Source: JBLKSS01 sp047607725 (GTDB lineage Bacteria; Pseudomonadota; Gammaproteobacteria; Enterobacterales; Enterobacteriaceae). From it: DNA of 23,585 nt. Below are positions 1 to 8,254 of the stretch, in pieces; positions within the stretch are counted from its first letter, which is position 1; each line of letters starts with the position of its first letter. The position numbers and the translations under genes were made by a program. Where the stretch lies: the NCBI RefSeq assembly GCF_047607725.1, contig NZ_JBLKSS010000016.1, positions 1 to 23,585 of the forward strand, written 5' to 3'. The notes under the pieces are model-generated. The model did no database searches, had not been told where the DNA came from, and worked only from the letters and a program-made list of their open reading frames with translations.

Positions 1-241
1 ACCGGAGCAGATGCGAGATCTGCTAGGGGGACAATATCTGAAATATCAGAAAAGCATACTCATCACGGGGCCGACAGGTACGGGCAAAACCTGGCTCAGT
101 TGTGCGCTTGGAGAGCAGGCATGCCGGCAGCAATATAGCGGGCGTTACTGGCGTGTGGGTCGGTTGCTGGTCCATCTTCACCAGTGTCAGCTAGACGGAA
201 CCTACCTAAAACAGCTTAAGCAGTTAGGAAAAATAGACTAA
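1..241 (+). pseudogene. istB: istB fragment (IS21-family transposition helper ATPase), internally deleted
   Basis: The frame is already open at the left edge (PEQM precedes the first Met at 11) and encodes the AAA+ Walker A region of an IstB-type helper (GPTGTGKTW, about residues 20-28 of the visible part), followed by a stretch typical of IstB up to residue 72. It then jumps to the last four residues GKID and a stop at 239-241. The second remnant in this window (7322-7381) keeps the normal IstB C-terminus LKGESLRKEQGVAS before the same GKID, so about half of the gene, including Walker B, has been removed here in frame. IstB loads the IstA transposase in IS21-family elements. This copy cannot be functional. 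Confidence 0.85.
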
Positions 242-361
242 AACTGAGTCAGAAGATGAGCGAACACGTGATCGAATATCACTGGAATGGGTGATCGGAA
301 AATATCGGAATAACTGATCGGATGTCGCCGGAACAGATGATCGGATACGTCGGAATCTGCA
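226..361 (+). repeat. IS21-like right end, direct repeat copy 1 with four 23-bp-spaced terminal repeats
   Basis: These 136 bases match 7366-7501 with two mismatches (positions 245 and 328). They run from the last codons of istB to a terminal TCTGCA; after 361 the two copies diverge into unrelated host genes, which fixes the element end at the CA. The motif TGATCG recurs at 269, 292, 315 and 338, exactly 23 bases apart, each followed by a GGAA 9-12 bases on. Multiple terminal repeats and TG...CA ends are characteristic of the IS21 family, where they bind the transposase. Confidence 0.85.
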
Positions 362-362
362 T

Positions 363-1417
363 GAGGGCGAAGGGTTTCCCATTTTTGCCTTTGATGCCTC
401 GCTGGGCGGCCAATTTCCCGTTATCTGCGTCGTGTTGTTCAACCCCGCCAACGGTACCTGTTTCGCCTCGTTTGGCGCCCATCCGGATTTCGGCGTAGCG
501 CTGGAGCAGACGGTGACCGAGCTGCTGCAGGGGCGCGGCCTGAAAGATCTCGACGTCTTCACGCCGCCGACGTTCGATAATGAAGAGGTCGCCGAACAGA
601 CCAATTTGGAAACCCATTTTATCGACTCCAGAGGCCTGATTTCGTGGGACATGTTTAAGCAAGAGGCGGATTATGCCTTTGCGGACTGGGATTTCAGCGG
701 CACCACCGCAGAAGAGTTCGCCACGCTAATGGGGATTTTCCAAACGCGTGGAACGGAGGTCTATATCGCCGATTATCAGCATCTGGGGGTCTATGCCTGC
801 CGTATCCTAGTACCGGGTATGTCGGACATTTATCCGGCGGAAGATTTGTTGCTGGCCAACAACGCCATGGCCATCGATCTGCGCGCGACCCTTTGCCAAC
901 TGCCCGCAAGCCGGTGGCCCCAGGCGCGATATCTGGCGCTTATCGAGCAGATTGACACGTTGGGTCTGGACGACTTCGCCCGGGTGCGTGAACTCCTGGG
1001 TCTCGCCACCGGCAGGGACAATGGCTGGTTTACCCTGCGGGTGGGCGAGCTGAAAGCCATGCTGGCGCTGGCCGGCGGCGACCATGAGCAGGCGCTGCTG
1101 TGGACCGAATGGACACGGGATTTCAACGCGTCGGTGTTCAGCGCGGAGCGGGATAATTATTACCGCTGCCTGCATACGCTGCTGCAATTGAAAGACGAGG
1201 ACGGGCGCGGCGGCGTCTTACCAGCACGCCTTCGCCCGCATGTACGGCGCCCAGACGCTCGCCGCCGCCACTGCGGCGCTCGCGGGGGAAAACCCCTTCC
1301 TACGGCTTGACGCCGCTGGATGAAGATCTGCATGCGCTGCCGGCGCATCAGGCTCTGTTGGCCGCGTATGAAAAATTGCAGCAGGCTAAACGCCGCTTTT
1401 GGTCGGCGCAGAAGTAG
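363..1417 (+). pseudogene. ycaO: ycaO, 5'-truncated and frameshifted (RimO accessory factor)
   Basis: The translation from 363 follows enterobacterial YcaO closely (FPIFAFDASLGGQFPVICVV, then FNPANGTCFASFGAHPDF). It represents roughly the last 350 of about 586 residues, so the N-terminal part is missing and replaced by the IS21-like end at 361. Two frameshifts lie near the 3' end. Around 1213-1218 the frame moves to one reading YQHAFARMYGAQ. Around 1297-1300 an extra C moves it again, to YGLTPLDEDLHALPAHQ, ending at the TAG at 1415-1417. YcaO is the factor that helps RimO methylthiolate ribosomal protein S12. Its position next to focA matches the E. coli order. It is certainly inactive, and an internal GTG at 432 is not a credible start. 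Confidence 0.9.
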
Positions 1418-1826
1418 CGGCCGCGAGGCGACGCCGGCGACGGGAGGCAATCCACGGCCGCCCGTCGCCGCAATTTACCCTTGCGGCGAATTGACTTAAG
1501 CAACGCAACACTTTTATAGGTGACAGGCTAAGGCCAATTGTTTCCATAAAGTAAAATCCCGCAGATAATAAAAGCAAATAACAACAACTGCGCCACAATT
1601 GTTATCAAACTGGCGTGTAAATTGGTGCAAAAAATGTGATTTTCAACTCATTTTATAAATTTTAAAAATTATTTTTACAATATAAATAAATGCATTAAAT
1701 AGAAAACCCGTACTGAATATGGTGTATTTCCCCCTTCAAGTTTGGCCACCTATGATCCATGTCAATTTTTGCCTTATACTGACTTGGTAGAATTAACTCG
1801 TAAATTAATTCCACGAAAGAGTTAGT
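1418..1826. other. ycaO-focA intergenic region (pfl promoter region)
   Basis: This 409-base stretch holds no credible gene. The first 90 bases are GC-rich; from about 1560 it becomes very AT-rich (1640-1710 is almost all A/T). In E. coli the complex multi-promoter control region of focA-pfl lies in this position. A recognisable FNR-type promoter is annotated separately at 1752-1793. The rest may contain further protein-binding sites, but I could not identify any with confidence. Confidence 0.6.
1752..1793 (+). promoter_or_regulatory. Predicted class II FNR-dependent promoter of focA-pflB
   Basis: ATGATCCATGTCAA at 1752-1765, read on the other strand as TTGAC-ATGG-ATCAT, matches 8 of the 10 defined bases of the FNR consensus TTGAT-N4-ATCAA. 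A good -10 hexamer TAGAAT lies at 1788-1793. The FNR-site centre (1758.5) is 32 bases upstream of the -10 centre (1790.5), which puts the site at about -41.5 from a start near 1800, the spacing used by class II FNR-activated promoters. This fits anaerobic control of pfl in relatives. A second possible -10, TATACT at 1775-1780, does not have this spacing. Confidence 0.5.
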
Positions 1827-2627
1827 ATGAAAGCCGACAACCCTTTTGATTTGTTATTACCTCCGGCGGCGGCAAAAGTGGCTGAGGAAGCGGGCGTCTT
1901 TATTTTCATCGCGTTCGTGTTTTACATTACCGCTACCACCGGTACCGCCGCCGTACCTTACGGCTTCGCCAAACTTATCGGCGGTTTTTGTTTCTCTCTA
2001 GGGTTAATGCTGGTCATCATCAGCGGCGCCGATTTGTTTACCTCATCGGTACTGATTGTCGTGGCCCGTGCTAGCGGCCGTATCAGTTGGGCACAGCTGG
2101 TGCGTAACTGGATCAGTGTTTATATCGGCAACCTGATAGGCACACTGTTATTTGTGGCCCTCATCTGGTTTGCGGGTCAGCATATGGTCGCCAACGGCGC
2201 TTGGGGCCTGAATGTGTTGCAGACCGCCGACCATAAAATGCATCACACCTTTATCGAGGCGGTCTGCCTCGGTATTCTGGCAAACTTGATGGTTTGCCTG
2301 GCTGTCTGGACCAGTTATTCCGGCCGCAGCATGTTCGATAAAATGTTCGCCATGATTATGCCGGTCACGATGTTTGTCGCCAGCGGGTTTGAGCATAGCA
2401 TCGCCAACATGTTTATGATTTCGATGGGGATCGTTATCAAGAATTTCGCCTCGCCAGCTTTTTGGCAGGCCATCGGTATGGCGCCGGAGCAATTCGCCAA
2501 CCTGACGGTCGCCAATTTTATCACCGACAATCTGATTCCGGTTACGATCGGCAACATTATCGGCGGTGGTTTATTAGTAGGGTTAACGTATTGGGTAATT
2601 TATCTGCGCGGTGACAACCAGCACTGA
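1827..2627 (+). CDS. focA: FocA formate channel with a 19-residue internal deletion
   Basis: This encodes a 266-residue formate/nitrite transporter family protein starting MKADNPFDLLLP, as in enterobacterial FocA (285 residues). The formate channel is a pentameric inner-membrane protein that exports or imports formate made by PflB. The body is well conserved (FIEAVCLGILANLMVCLAVW, ASGFEHSIANMFM, NLIPVTIGNIIGGGL). Near residue 24 the sequence goes straight from EEAGV to FIFIAFVF. The usual protein has 19 more residues here, bounded by two AGV motifs, carrying the linker after the gating N-terminal helix and the start of the first transmembrane helix. The frame is open and a weak purine-rich ribosome site precedes the ATG, but the first membrane segment is shortened, so function is doubtful. 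It is followed after 53 bases by pflB. Confidence 0.9.
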   Translation: MKADNPFDLLLPPAAAKVAEEAGVFIFIAFVFYITATTGTAAVPYGFAKLIGGFCFSLGLMLVIISGADLFTSSVLIVVARASGRISWAQLVRNWISVYIGNLIGTLLFVALIWFAGQHMVANGAWGLNVLQTADHKMHHTFIEAVCLGILANLMVCLAVWTSYSGRSMFDKMFAMIMPVTMFVASGFEHSIANMFMISMGIVIKNFASPAFWQAIGMAPEQFANLTVANFITDNLIPVTIGNIIGGGLLVGLTYWVIYLRGDNQH

Positions 2628-2680
2628 GTTGTGCCGCCAAAGCCGGATTGTCGAAATCCACATTAGAAGGTAGGTGTATA

Positions 2681-4299
2681 ATGACCGATCTGAATACAAA
2701 ACTGTCCACGGCCTGGGAAGGTTTTGCCGCAGGCGACTGGCAGAAAGAAGTCAACGTGCGTGACTTCATCCAAAAAAACTACACTCCCTATGAAGGCGAC
2801 GAAGCTTTCCTGGCGGGCGCCAGCGCCGCCGCCACGTCGCTGTGGGAGAAAGTGATGGAAGGAATCAAAATCGAGAACCGCACCCATGCACCGGTCGATT
2901 TTGATACCGATGTCGGCGCCGCCATGTCCTTCGGCCGCGTCTCCACCTTCCTGGACGTGTTCATCGAACGCGACCTGAAGGCCGGCAAATTGACCGAAGA
3001 TCAGGCGCAGGAACTTATTGACCATCTGGTCATGAAACTGCGTATGGTGCGCTTCCTGCGTACGCCGGAATACGACGAACTGTTCTCGGGCGACCCGATC
3101 TGGGCAACCGAATCCCTCGGCGGTATGGGCATCGATGGCCGTACCCTGGTGACCAAAAACAGCTTCCGTTTCCTGAACACCCTCTACACCATGGGTCCGT
3201 CGCCGGAACCGAATATGACCATCCTGTGGTCGGAAAAACTGCCGATGAACTTTAAGAAGTTCACCGCGAAAGTGTCTATCGACACCTCGTCCGTGCAGTA
3301 TGAAAATGATGACCTGATGCGTCCGGATTTCAACAACGACGACTACGCTATCGCCTGCTGCGTCAGCCCGATGGTGGTCGGCAAACAAATGCAGTTCTTC
3401 GGCGCCCGCGCCAACCTGGCGAAAACCATGCTGTACGCTATCAATGGCGGCGTGGATGAAAAACTGAAAATGCAGGTCCGCCCGAAATGGGAACCGCTGG
3501 CGGACGAAGTACTGGATTATGATCGCGTGCTGGAACGTACCGACCATTTCATGGACTGGTTGGCCAAACAGTATGTCACCGCGCTGAATATCATCCATTA
3601 CATGCATGACAAATACAGCTACGAAGCCTCGCTGATGGCGCTGCACGATCGTGACGTCTATCGCACCATGGCCTGCGGCATTGCCGGTCTGTCCATCGCC
3701 GCCGACTCGCTGTCCGCCATTAAATATGCCAAAGTCACACCTATCCGTGACGAAGACGGCCTGGCTATCGACTTTAACATTGAAGGCGAATACCCGCAGT
3801 TCGGTAATAACGATCTGCGCGTCGACGACATTGCCTGCGACCTGTTGAACGCTTCATGAAAAAAATTCAGAAGCTGACCACCTATCGCGGCGCCGGCGCG
3901 ACGTTTGGACCGGGCGCCAACCCGATGCACGGCCGTGACCAGAAAGGTGCCGTCGCCTCGTTGACCTCGGTAGCGAAACTGCCGTTCGCCTATACGAAGG
4001 ACGGGATTTCCTACACCTTTTCCATCGTGCCGAAGGCGCTGGGTAAAGACGACGACGTGCGTAAAGCCAACCTGGCGGGTCTGATGGATGGCTATTTCCA
4101 TCATGAAGCCGGCGTCGAAGGCGATCAGCATCTGAACGTCAACGTGATGAACCGAGAAATGCTGGTGAAAGCCATGGAACATCCGGAAGATTACCCGAAC
4201 CTGACCATTCGCGTGTCCGGTTATGCGGTACGCTTCAACTCACTGACCAAAGAGCAGCAGAAGGACGTCATCACCCGTACCTTCACTGAATCAATGTAA
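2681..4299 (+). pseudogene. pflB: pflB, pyruvate formate-lyase, two large deletions and a frameshift
   Basis: Homologous throughout to PflB (760 residues in E. coli), the glycyl-radical enzyme that splits pyruvate to acetyl-CoA and formate. The start is the ATG at 2681 (MTDLNTKLSTAWEG) behind AGAAGGTAGG. At about 2909-2915 the frame jumps from VDFDTDV to GAAMSFGR, losing about 190 residues. At about 3843-3846 a one-base loss turns the expected DLVERF into DLLNAS and a stop at 3857-3859. The correct frame resumes as MKKIQKL at 3856. At about 3888 TYR is joined to GAGATFGPG, losing about 28 residues. The catalytic pair of cysteines (AIACCVSP) and the radical glycine loop (IRVSGYAVRF) are still encoded, but on separate pieces. 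Only about 540 codons remain. Confidence 0.95.
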
Positions 4300-4330
4300 T
4301 TTCCCACACCGTCTTAAAGGGCGTAAAATA

Positions 4331-4356
4331 AAGGCTCCACGAAAGCGGGGCCTTTT
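4331..4356 (+). terminator. Rho-independent terminator after pflB
   Basis: AAGGCTCC and GGGGCCTT form an 8-bp stem (one G-T pair) around the loop ACGAAAGC. The right arm runs into TTTT and the structure lies 32 bases after the pflB stop codon. It would end the focA-pflB transcript before pflA, as in relatives where pflA has its own promoter. Confidence 0.8.
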
Positions 4357-4470
4357 CACTCGGCGCGGCGCGCCCAATGGAACAGCGCGTTTTGTCTGAC
4401 GGCTATACTTACCGTAAGCAGGCTTTCAGCCGAAACTTATTATTCCATTATCAATGGAGAACTCCCTGCC

Positions 4471-5191
4471 ATGTCTGTTACTGGTCGTATCCATTCCTTT
4501 GAATCCTGCGGTACCGTAGATGGCCCCGGCATTCGTTTTATCATTTTTTTTCCAGGGCTGCCTGATGCGCTGTCTATATTGCCACAATCGCGATACCTGG
4601 GATACCCTCGGCGGGCGAGAAATTACCGTTGAGGAGATCATGCGCGAGGTGATCACCTATCGCCATTTTATGAACACGTCCGGCGGCGAAGCGATTCTGC
4701 AGGCGGAGTTCGTACACGACTGGTTCCGCGCCTGCCATGCCGAGGGCATCAACACCTGTCTGGATACCAACGGTTTTGTCCGTCGCTACGATCCTGTGAT
4801 TGACGAATTACTAGAGGTCACTGATTTGGTGATGCTGGATATTAAGGAAATTAATGACGATATCCATCAGAATCTGGTCGGGGTGTCCAATCACCGCACC
4901 CTGGATTTCGCCCGCTATCTGGCCAAAATCAATAAGCGTACCTGGCTGCGTTATGTAGTGGTGCCGGGCTGGTCGGACGACGATAAATCGGTCCATATGC
5001 TCGGCGAGTTTACCCAGCATCTGAGCAATATCGAGAAAATCGAGCTGCTGCCTTACCACTAATTGGGCAAGCATAAATGGATCGCCATGGGCGAGGAATA
5101 CAAGTTGGAAGGCGTCAAACCGCCCACTACCGAAACCATGAATCACGAGCGCGATATTTTGGCGGGCTACGGCCACAAAGTAATGTACTAA
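4471..5191 (+). pseudogene. pflA: pflA, pyruvate formate-lyase activating enzyme, three lesions
   Basis: This is the radical-SAM enzyme that installs the glycyl radical on PflB. The start MSVTGRIHSFESCGTVDGPG at 4471 matches PflA. A run of eight T at 4544-4551 (seven would keep the frame) shifts the frame just before QGCLMRCLYCHNRDTW, which carries the CxxxCxxC iron-sulphur motif. At about 4678-4688 MNTSGGEAILQ replaces the usual MNASGGGVTASGGEAILQ, so seven residues between two SGG motifs are gone. At 5060-5062 the Glu of PYHELGKHKW has become TAA. The native end is the TAA at 5189-5191 (GHKVMY). The usual length is 246 residues. No active enzyme can be made. Confidence 0.95.
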
Positions 5192-5213
5192 GGCCCCGCC
5201 GCGCCGAGCGACA

Positions 5214-5230
5214 GCCCGCCGTGGGCGGGC
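5214..5230. terminator. GC hairpin after pflA, possible terminator
   Basis: GCCCGCC-GTG-GGCGGGC is a perfect 7-bp stem with a 3-base loop, 23 bases after the native pflA stop. There is no T run after it, so it may be only a transcript-end or processing hairpin. Confidence 0.35.
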
Positions 5231-5379
5231 CGCGATCTGTCGCCCCCCTTAACGCGCCCTGCCGTTTCGCCCGCCTCGGTGTAATACATGTTTACTTACT
5301 AATCCTGAAAATTTATGAACAAGTCATAATATATGATGTAGTATCATATTTATTTGAACAATAAATGTGATTAGAGGTT

Positions 5380-6986
5380 ATGAAAGCAAACCACATTAAA
5401 GCAGCCCGCTTGCGGGACATTTGGCGGCTTATTGCGCCGTATTGGCGTTCAGAAGAAAAATGGCGAGCCTGGGGCCTGTTGACCGTCATTATCATTCTGT
5501 CTTTGGCTATCGTGTATTTAAGCGTGTTATTCAACCAATGGAACCGAGTGTTTTATGACGAGCTACAATCCAAAAATTTCGCGGTGTTCAAAAGCCAACT
5601 GTTTAAGTTCACCTGGTTGGCGCTGCTTTATATCCTGCTTTCCATCTATAAGATCTATCTCACCCAAGGGTTGCAGATGCACTGGCGACGCTGGATGACC
5701 CGGCAGTACATGGAAAAATGGTTGTCTCACCACGTTTATTATCACACGGAACAGCAGCAAACGGTGGATAACCCCGACCAGCGTATCGCCGAAAACTTGA
5801 ACGCCTTGACCAATGGCACGCTTTCGCTGACCCTCGGTCTGCTATCCAGTGTCGTCACTTTCGTCACCTTTATTTCAATTCTCTGGTCGGTAAGCGGCCC
5901 GCTGAGTTTTGTGTTCAGCGGCCATCACATCACCATACCGGGCTATATGGTCTGGTTCGCCATTTTGTATGCCGGCGTCGGTTCCCTTATTATTTGGAAA
6001 GTGGGCCTCCCCCTGGTGAGCCTGGGCTTTATGCAGGAGAAGTTTGAGGCAAATTTCCGCTTCGGGCTGATCCGCATCCGTGAAAACAACGATGCCATTG
6101 CGCTTTATCAAGGTGAACCGCGCTAGGCCAAACAGCTGGACGACCGATTTGTCTCCATCAAGGATAACTGGTGGTCCATCATGCGCGTCGGTCGCCGGCT
6201 GAACGTCGCCAGCAACTTTTATGGGCAGTTTGCCATTATCTTTCCCATCCTGGTGGCCGCCCCGCGCTACTTCTCCGGTGCTATCCAGCTCGGTACGCTG
6301 ATGCAGATTAACTCCGCCTTCGGCCAGATTCAGGGCTCGCTGTCCTGGTTTATCGATGCCTTTACCCAATTGGCCAATTGGAAAGCCTGCATCAACCGTT
6401 TGGCGGGTTTTAACGCCGCGGTGGACCGCCACAGCAGTCAAAATACGCCCATCGAGCGCGCGCGGGACCCGCTCCAGGCGCTGTCTTTGCAGGTGTTAAC
6501 GCTCAGCATTCCCGACGGCCTCTCCCTCTTTGTGCCGGTCACAGCGTCCATTGCCCCCGGTGAGCGGGTGTTGGTGGCCGGGCCGTCCGGCTGCGGTAAA
6601 TCCACGCTGCTGCGGGCCATAGCCGGCATCTGGCCCTATGGCAGCGGCGGCATTCTGCTGCAAGAGGATCGTAAGCTGCTGTTTTTACCGCAGCGCAGTT
6701 ATATTCCCATCGGCACATTGAAAGGCGCGCTGTGCTATCCCGATGCGCCGGATCACTTTACCGAAGCGTAAATGCATGAAGTGTTAGTGCAGTGTCGCCT
6801 CAAACATCTGCTGCCGCGCCTCAATCACGAGGCCAGCTGGAGCCACTGGCTTTCGCCCGGTGAACAGCAGCGGCTGGCGTTCGCCCGCGCCCTTCTGATA
6901 AAGCCGGAGATTTTGTTTCTTGATGAAGCGACCAGCGCGCTGGATGATGAGAATGAGCAGCTTATGTATCGTCTGCTGATTAACAC
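5380..6986 (+). pseudogene. SbmA/BacA-YddA-like ABC transporter, two nonsense codons, 3' end lost
   Basis: A single reading frame of about 535 codons encodes a transporter with an N-terminal SbmA/BacA-like membrane domain (hydrophobic helices from about residue 30, e.g. LLTVIIILSLAIVYLSVLF, and the family-typical NPDQRIAENL) fused to an ATPase domain. The ATPase has Walker A GPSGCGKST near residue 401, signature LSPGEQQRLAFARAL near 492 and Walker B ILFLDEATSALDDE near 511. Relatives include E. coli YddA and the BclA/Rv1819c group, some of which import peptides or cobalamin-like solutes. In-frame TAG at 6124-6126 (GEPR-stop-AKQLDD) and TAA at 6769-6771 (TEA-stop-MHEVL) interrupt it. The frame ends after LLINT where the inverted-repeat element begins, so the H-loop region is missing. 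The ATG at 5380 follows AGAGGT. Confidence 0.85.
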
Positions 6987-7321
6987 GTAAGCGCCCCGTG
7001 GAGGACGTCTTGAATTATTGGTGGGTTTGTTGGGCCCGGTAAGAATATGTTCCACTACGATGCCTAGTGAACCCGCATCCTATAAGGGACGGCTGTCAGA
7101 TCATGGATAATCCGGCGATGATAGTGTCCACTTAAATTTTAATGGACACTATCACAAACTTCAGAACCACTAATTTCATATCACTCAAACCGTGATGTAA
7201 ATAAAAGTTATTAAAATCAATACAATGTGAAAATGCAATGAGCATAAGCGTGTAACGTAGGTTTACTGTCTCATACAACAAACCCACCAATAATTCAAGA
7301 CGTCCTCCACAGGGCGCTTAC
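6987..7321. mobile_element. 335-bp non-coding element with about 45-bp terminal inverted repeats (MITE-like)
   Basis: The left end (from GTAAGCGCCCCGTGGAGG at 6987) and right end (ending CCTCCACAGGGCGCTTAC at 7321) are near-perfect inverted repeats of about 45 bases, with one substitution and a 3-base (TAT) loss in the left arm near 7031. No transposase gene is present. A second copy of the left 130 bases begins at 23454 in the same orientation. Ends read TA-AGCG...CGCT-TA, so a TA target is possible but not proven. The left flank is the ABC transporter and the right flank is istB, so the insertion was followed by deletion or recombination. It may be a miniature derivative of a full insertion sequence. 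Confidence 0.75.
7119..7154. repeat. Perfect 12-bp palindrome with A/T loop inside the inverted-repeat element
   Basis: TGATAGTGTCCA at 7119-7130 and TGGACACTATCA at 7143-7154 are exact reverse complements around the 12-base loop CTTAAATTTTAA. It could act as a bidirectional transcription stop, be a binding site, or be the fused ends of two other insertion elements. It lies beyond the part of the second copy visible in this window. Confidence 0.7.
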
Positions 7322-7381
7322 CTTAAAGGCGAATCACTACGCAAAGAGCAAGGAGTAGCCAGCACAGGAAAAATAGACTAA
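7322..7381 (+). pseudogene. istB: istB 3' end (last 19 codons)
   Basis: From the first base after the inverted-repeat element the frame reads LKGESLRKEQGVASTGKID and stops at 7379-7381. LKGESLR is the usual C-terminal signature of IstB helpers. Everything 5' of it has been lost or displaced at the junction with the 335-bp element. Confidence 0.8.
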
Positions 7382-7501
7382 AACCGAGTCAGAAGATGAG
7401 CGAACACGTGATCGAATATCACTGGAATGGGTGATCGGAAAATATCGGAATAACTGATCGGATGTCGTCGGAACAGATGATCGGATACGTCGGAATCTGC
7501 A
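7366..7501 (+). repeat. IS21-like right end, direct repeat copy 2
   Basis: Same sequence and orientation as 226-361, with two substitutions. TGATCG motifs at 7409, 7432, 7455 and 7478 keep the 23-base period. The element ends at 7501 and the next base belongs to the aminotransferase gene. Confidence 0.85.
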
Positions 7502-7502
7502 G

Positions 7503-8106
7503 CACGGTATCTGGATCGTTTCCGATGAGGTCTATAGCCGCATTGTGTATGACGGCCCCCCCCGAGCGCTTCGCGCCGTCATTTCTGGATATTGCCGATC
7601 CCAACGACAGGCTGGTGGTCATCAATAGTTTTTCCAAAAGTTGGCTGATGACCGGCTGGCGGCTGGGTTGGGTGATCGCACCGCCGGAGTTGATGCATGA
7701 GTTGGGCAAACTGATTGAATATAACAGCAGTTGCGCCCCCGGTTTCGTGCAAAAAGCCGGCCTGGTCGCGGTAAACCAGGGTGAGGCGGTGCGCCAGGAG
7801 ACGGTGGCCCGCTTTCAGGCTTCCCGCGACTACCTTTATCAGCGGCTCGGCACGCTGGCGGAAGTAGAAGTACCGCTGCCCGCGGGCGCCATGTATCTCT
7901 TTTTCCGCGTGCGCGGCCTAAACGACAGCTTAACATTTTGTAAAGCGCTGGTGGCGGAGGCCGGCGTAGGGCTGGCGCCAGGCAGCGCATTCGGCGAAGC
8001 GGGCGAAGGCTGCCTGCGGTGGTGTATTGCCAGCGCCATCGAAAAGCTGGAACAAGGCGCCGATCGCTTTAGCCGGTTCCTGCGCCACTCGGCCTGGCGG
8101 ACCTGA
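7503..8106 (+). pseudogene. PLP-dependent class I/II aminotransferase, 5'-truncated and frameshifted
   Basis: From 7503 the frame reads HGIWIVSDEVYSRIVYDG, the SDEVY segment that contacts the cofactor ring in fold-type I aminotransferases. A run of eight C at 7556-7563 (seven would keep the frame) shifts to the frame PPERFAPSFLDIADPNDR, then VINSFSKSWLMTGWRLGW. That segment holds the Schiff-base lysine (SFSKS) and the usual following arginine region, and continues to the stop at 8104-8106. The N-terminal half, including the substrate-binding residues, is missing because the IS21-like end sits at 7501. An open frame starting at 7462 inside the insertion end enters this gene in the wrong frame until the C run, so it is fortuitous. 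The substrate cannot be told. Confidence 0.85.
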
Positions 8107-8254
8107 CCTCTATCCCTGCCGAGTGCCGGGACGCGCGAGCAGTGGGACGTCGCCAGCGTCGAAACGCGGCGGCCAGAGCGTTTAACCAGCGCGGCGAATC
8201 GCGATAGTCAGAGCGTTCCTTCGCCGCGGCGAGTTCGAGTGCGGCCCGGCTAGT

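Noticed and set aside
269..361. Evenly spaced 23-base repeats as a possible CRISPR or iteron array
   Set aside because: They occupy the terminus of an IS21-like element, occur identically at the second copy, and end at the element boundary; this is the family's transposase-binding repeat set.
432..1310. Functional shortened YcaO starting at GTG 432
   Set aside because: Homology continues upstream to 363 without a start or ribosome site, and two downstream frameshifts destroy the C-terminus.
2663..3646. 327-codon open frame on the minus strand across pflB
   Set aside because: It lies opposite highly conserved pflB coding sequence, is rich in His/Phe as expected from antisense of GC-rich codons, and shows no recognisable domain.
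7462..8106. Chimeric gene starting inside the IS21-like end and reading into the aminotransferase
   Set aside because: The frame from 7462 is not the aminotransferase frame until the C8 run, so residues 14-30 are nonsense; the fusion is a by-product of the frameshift.
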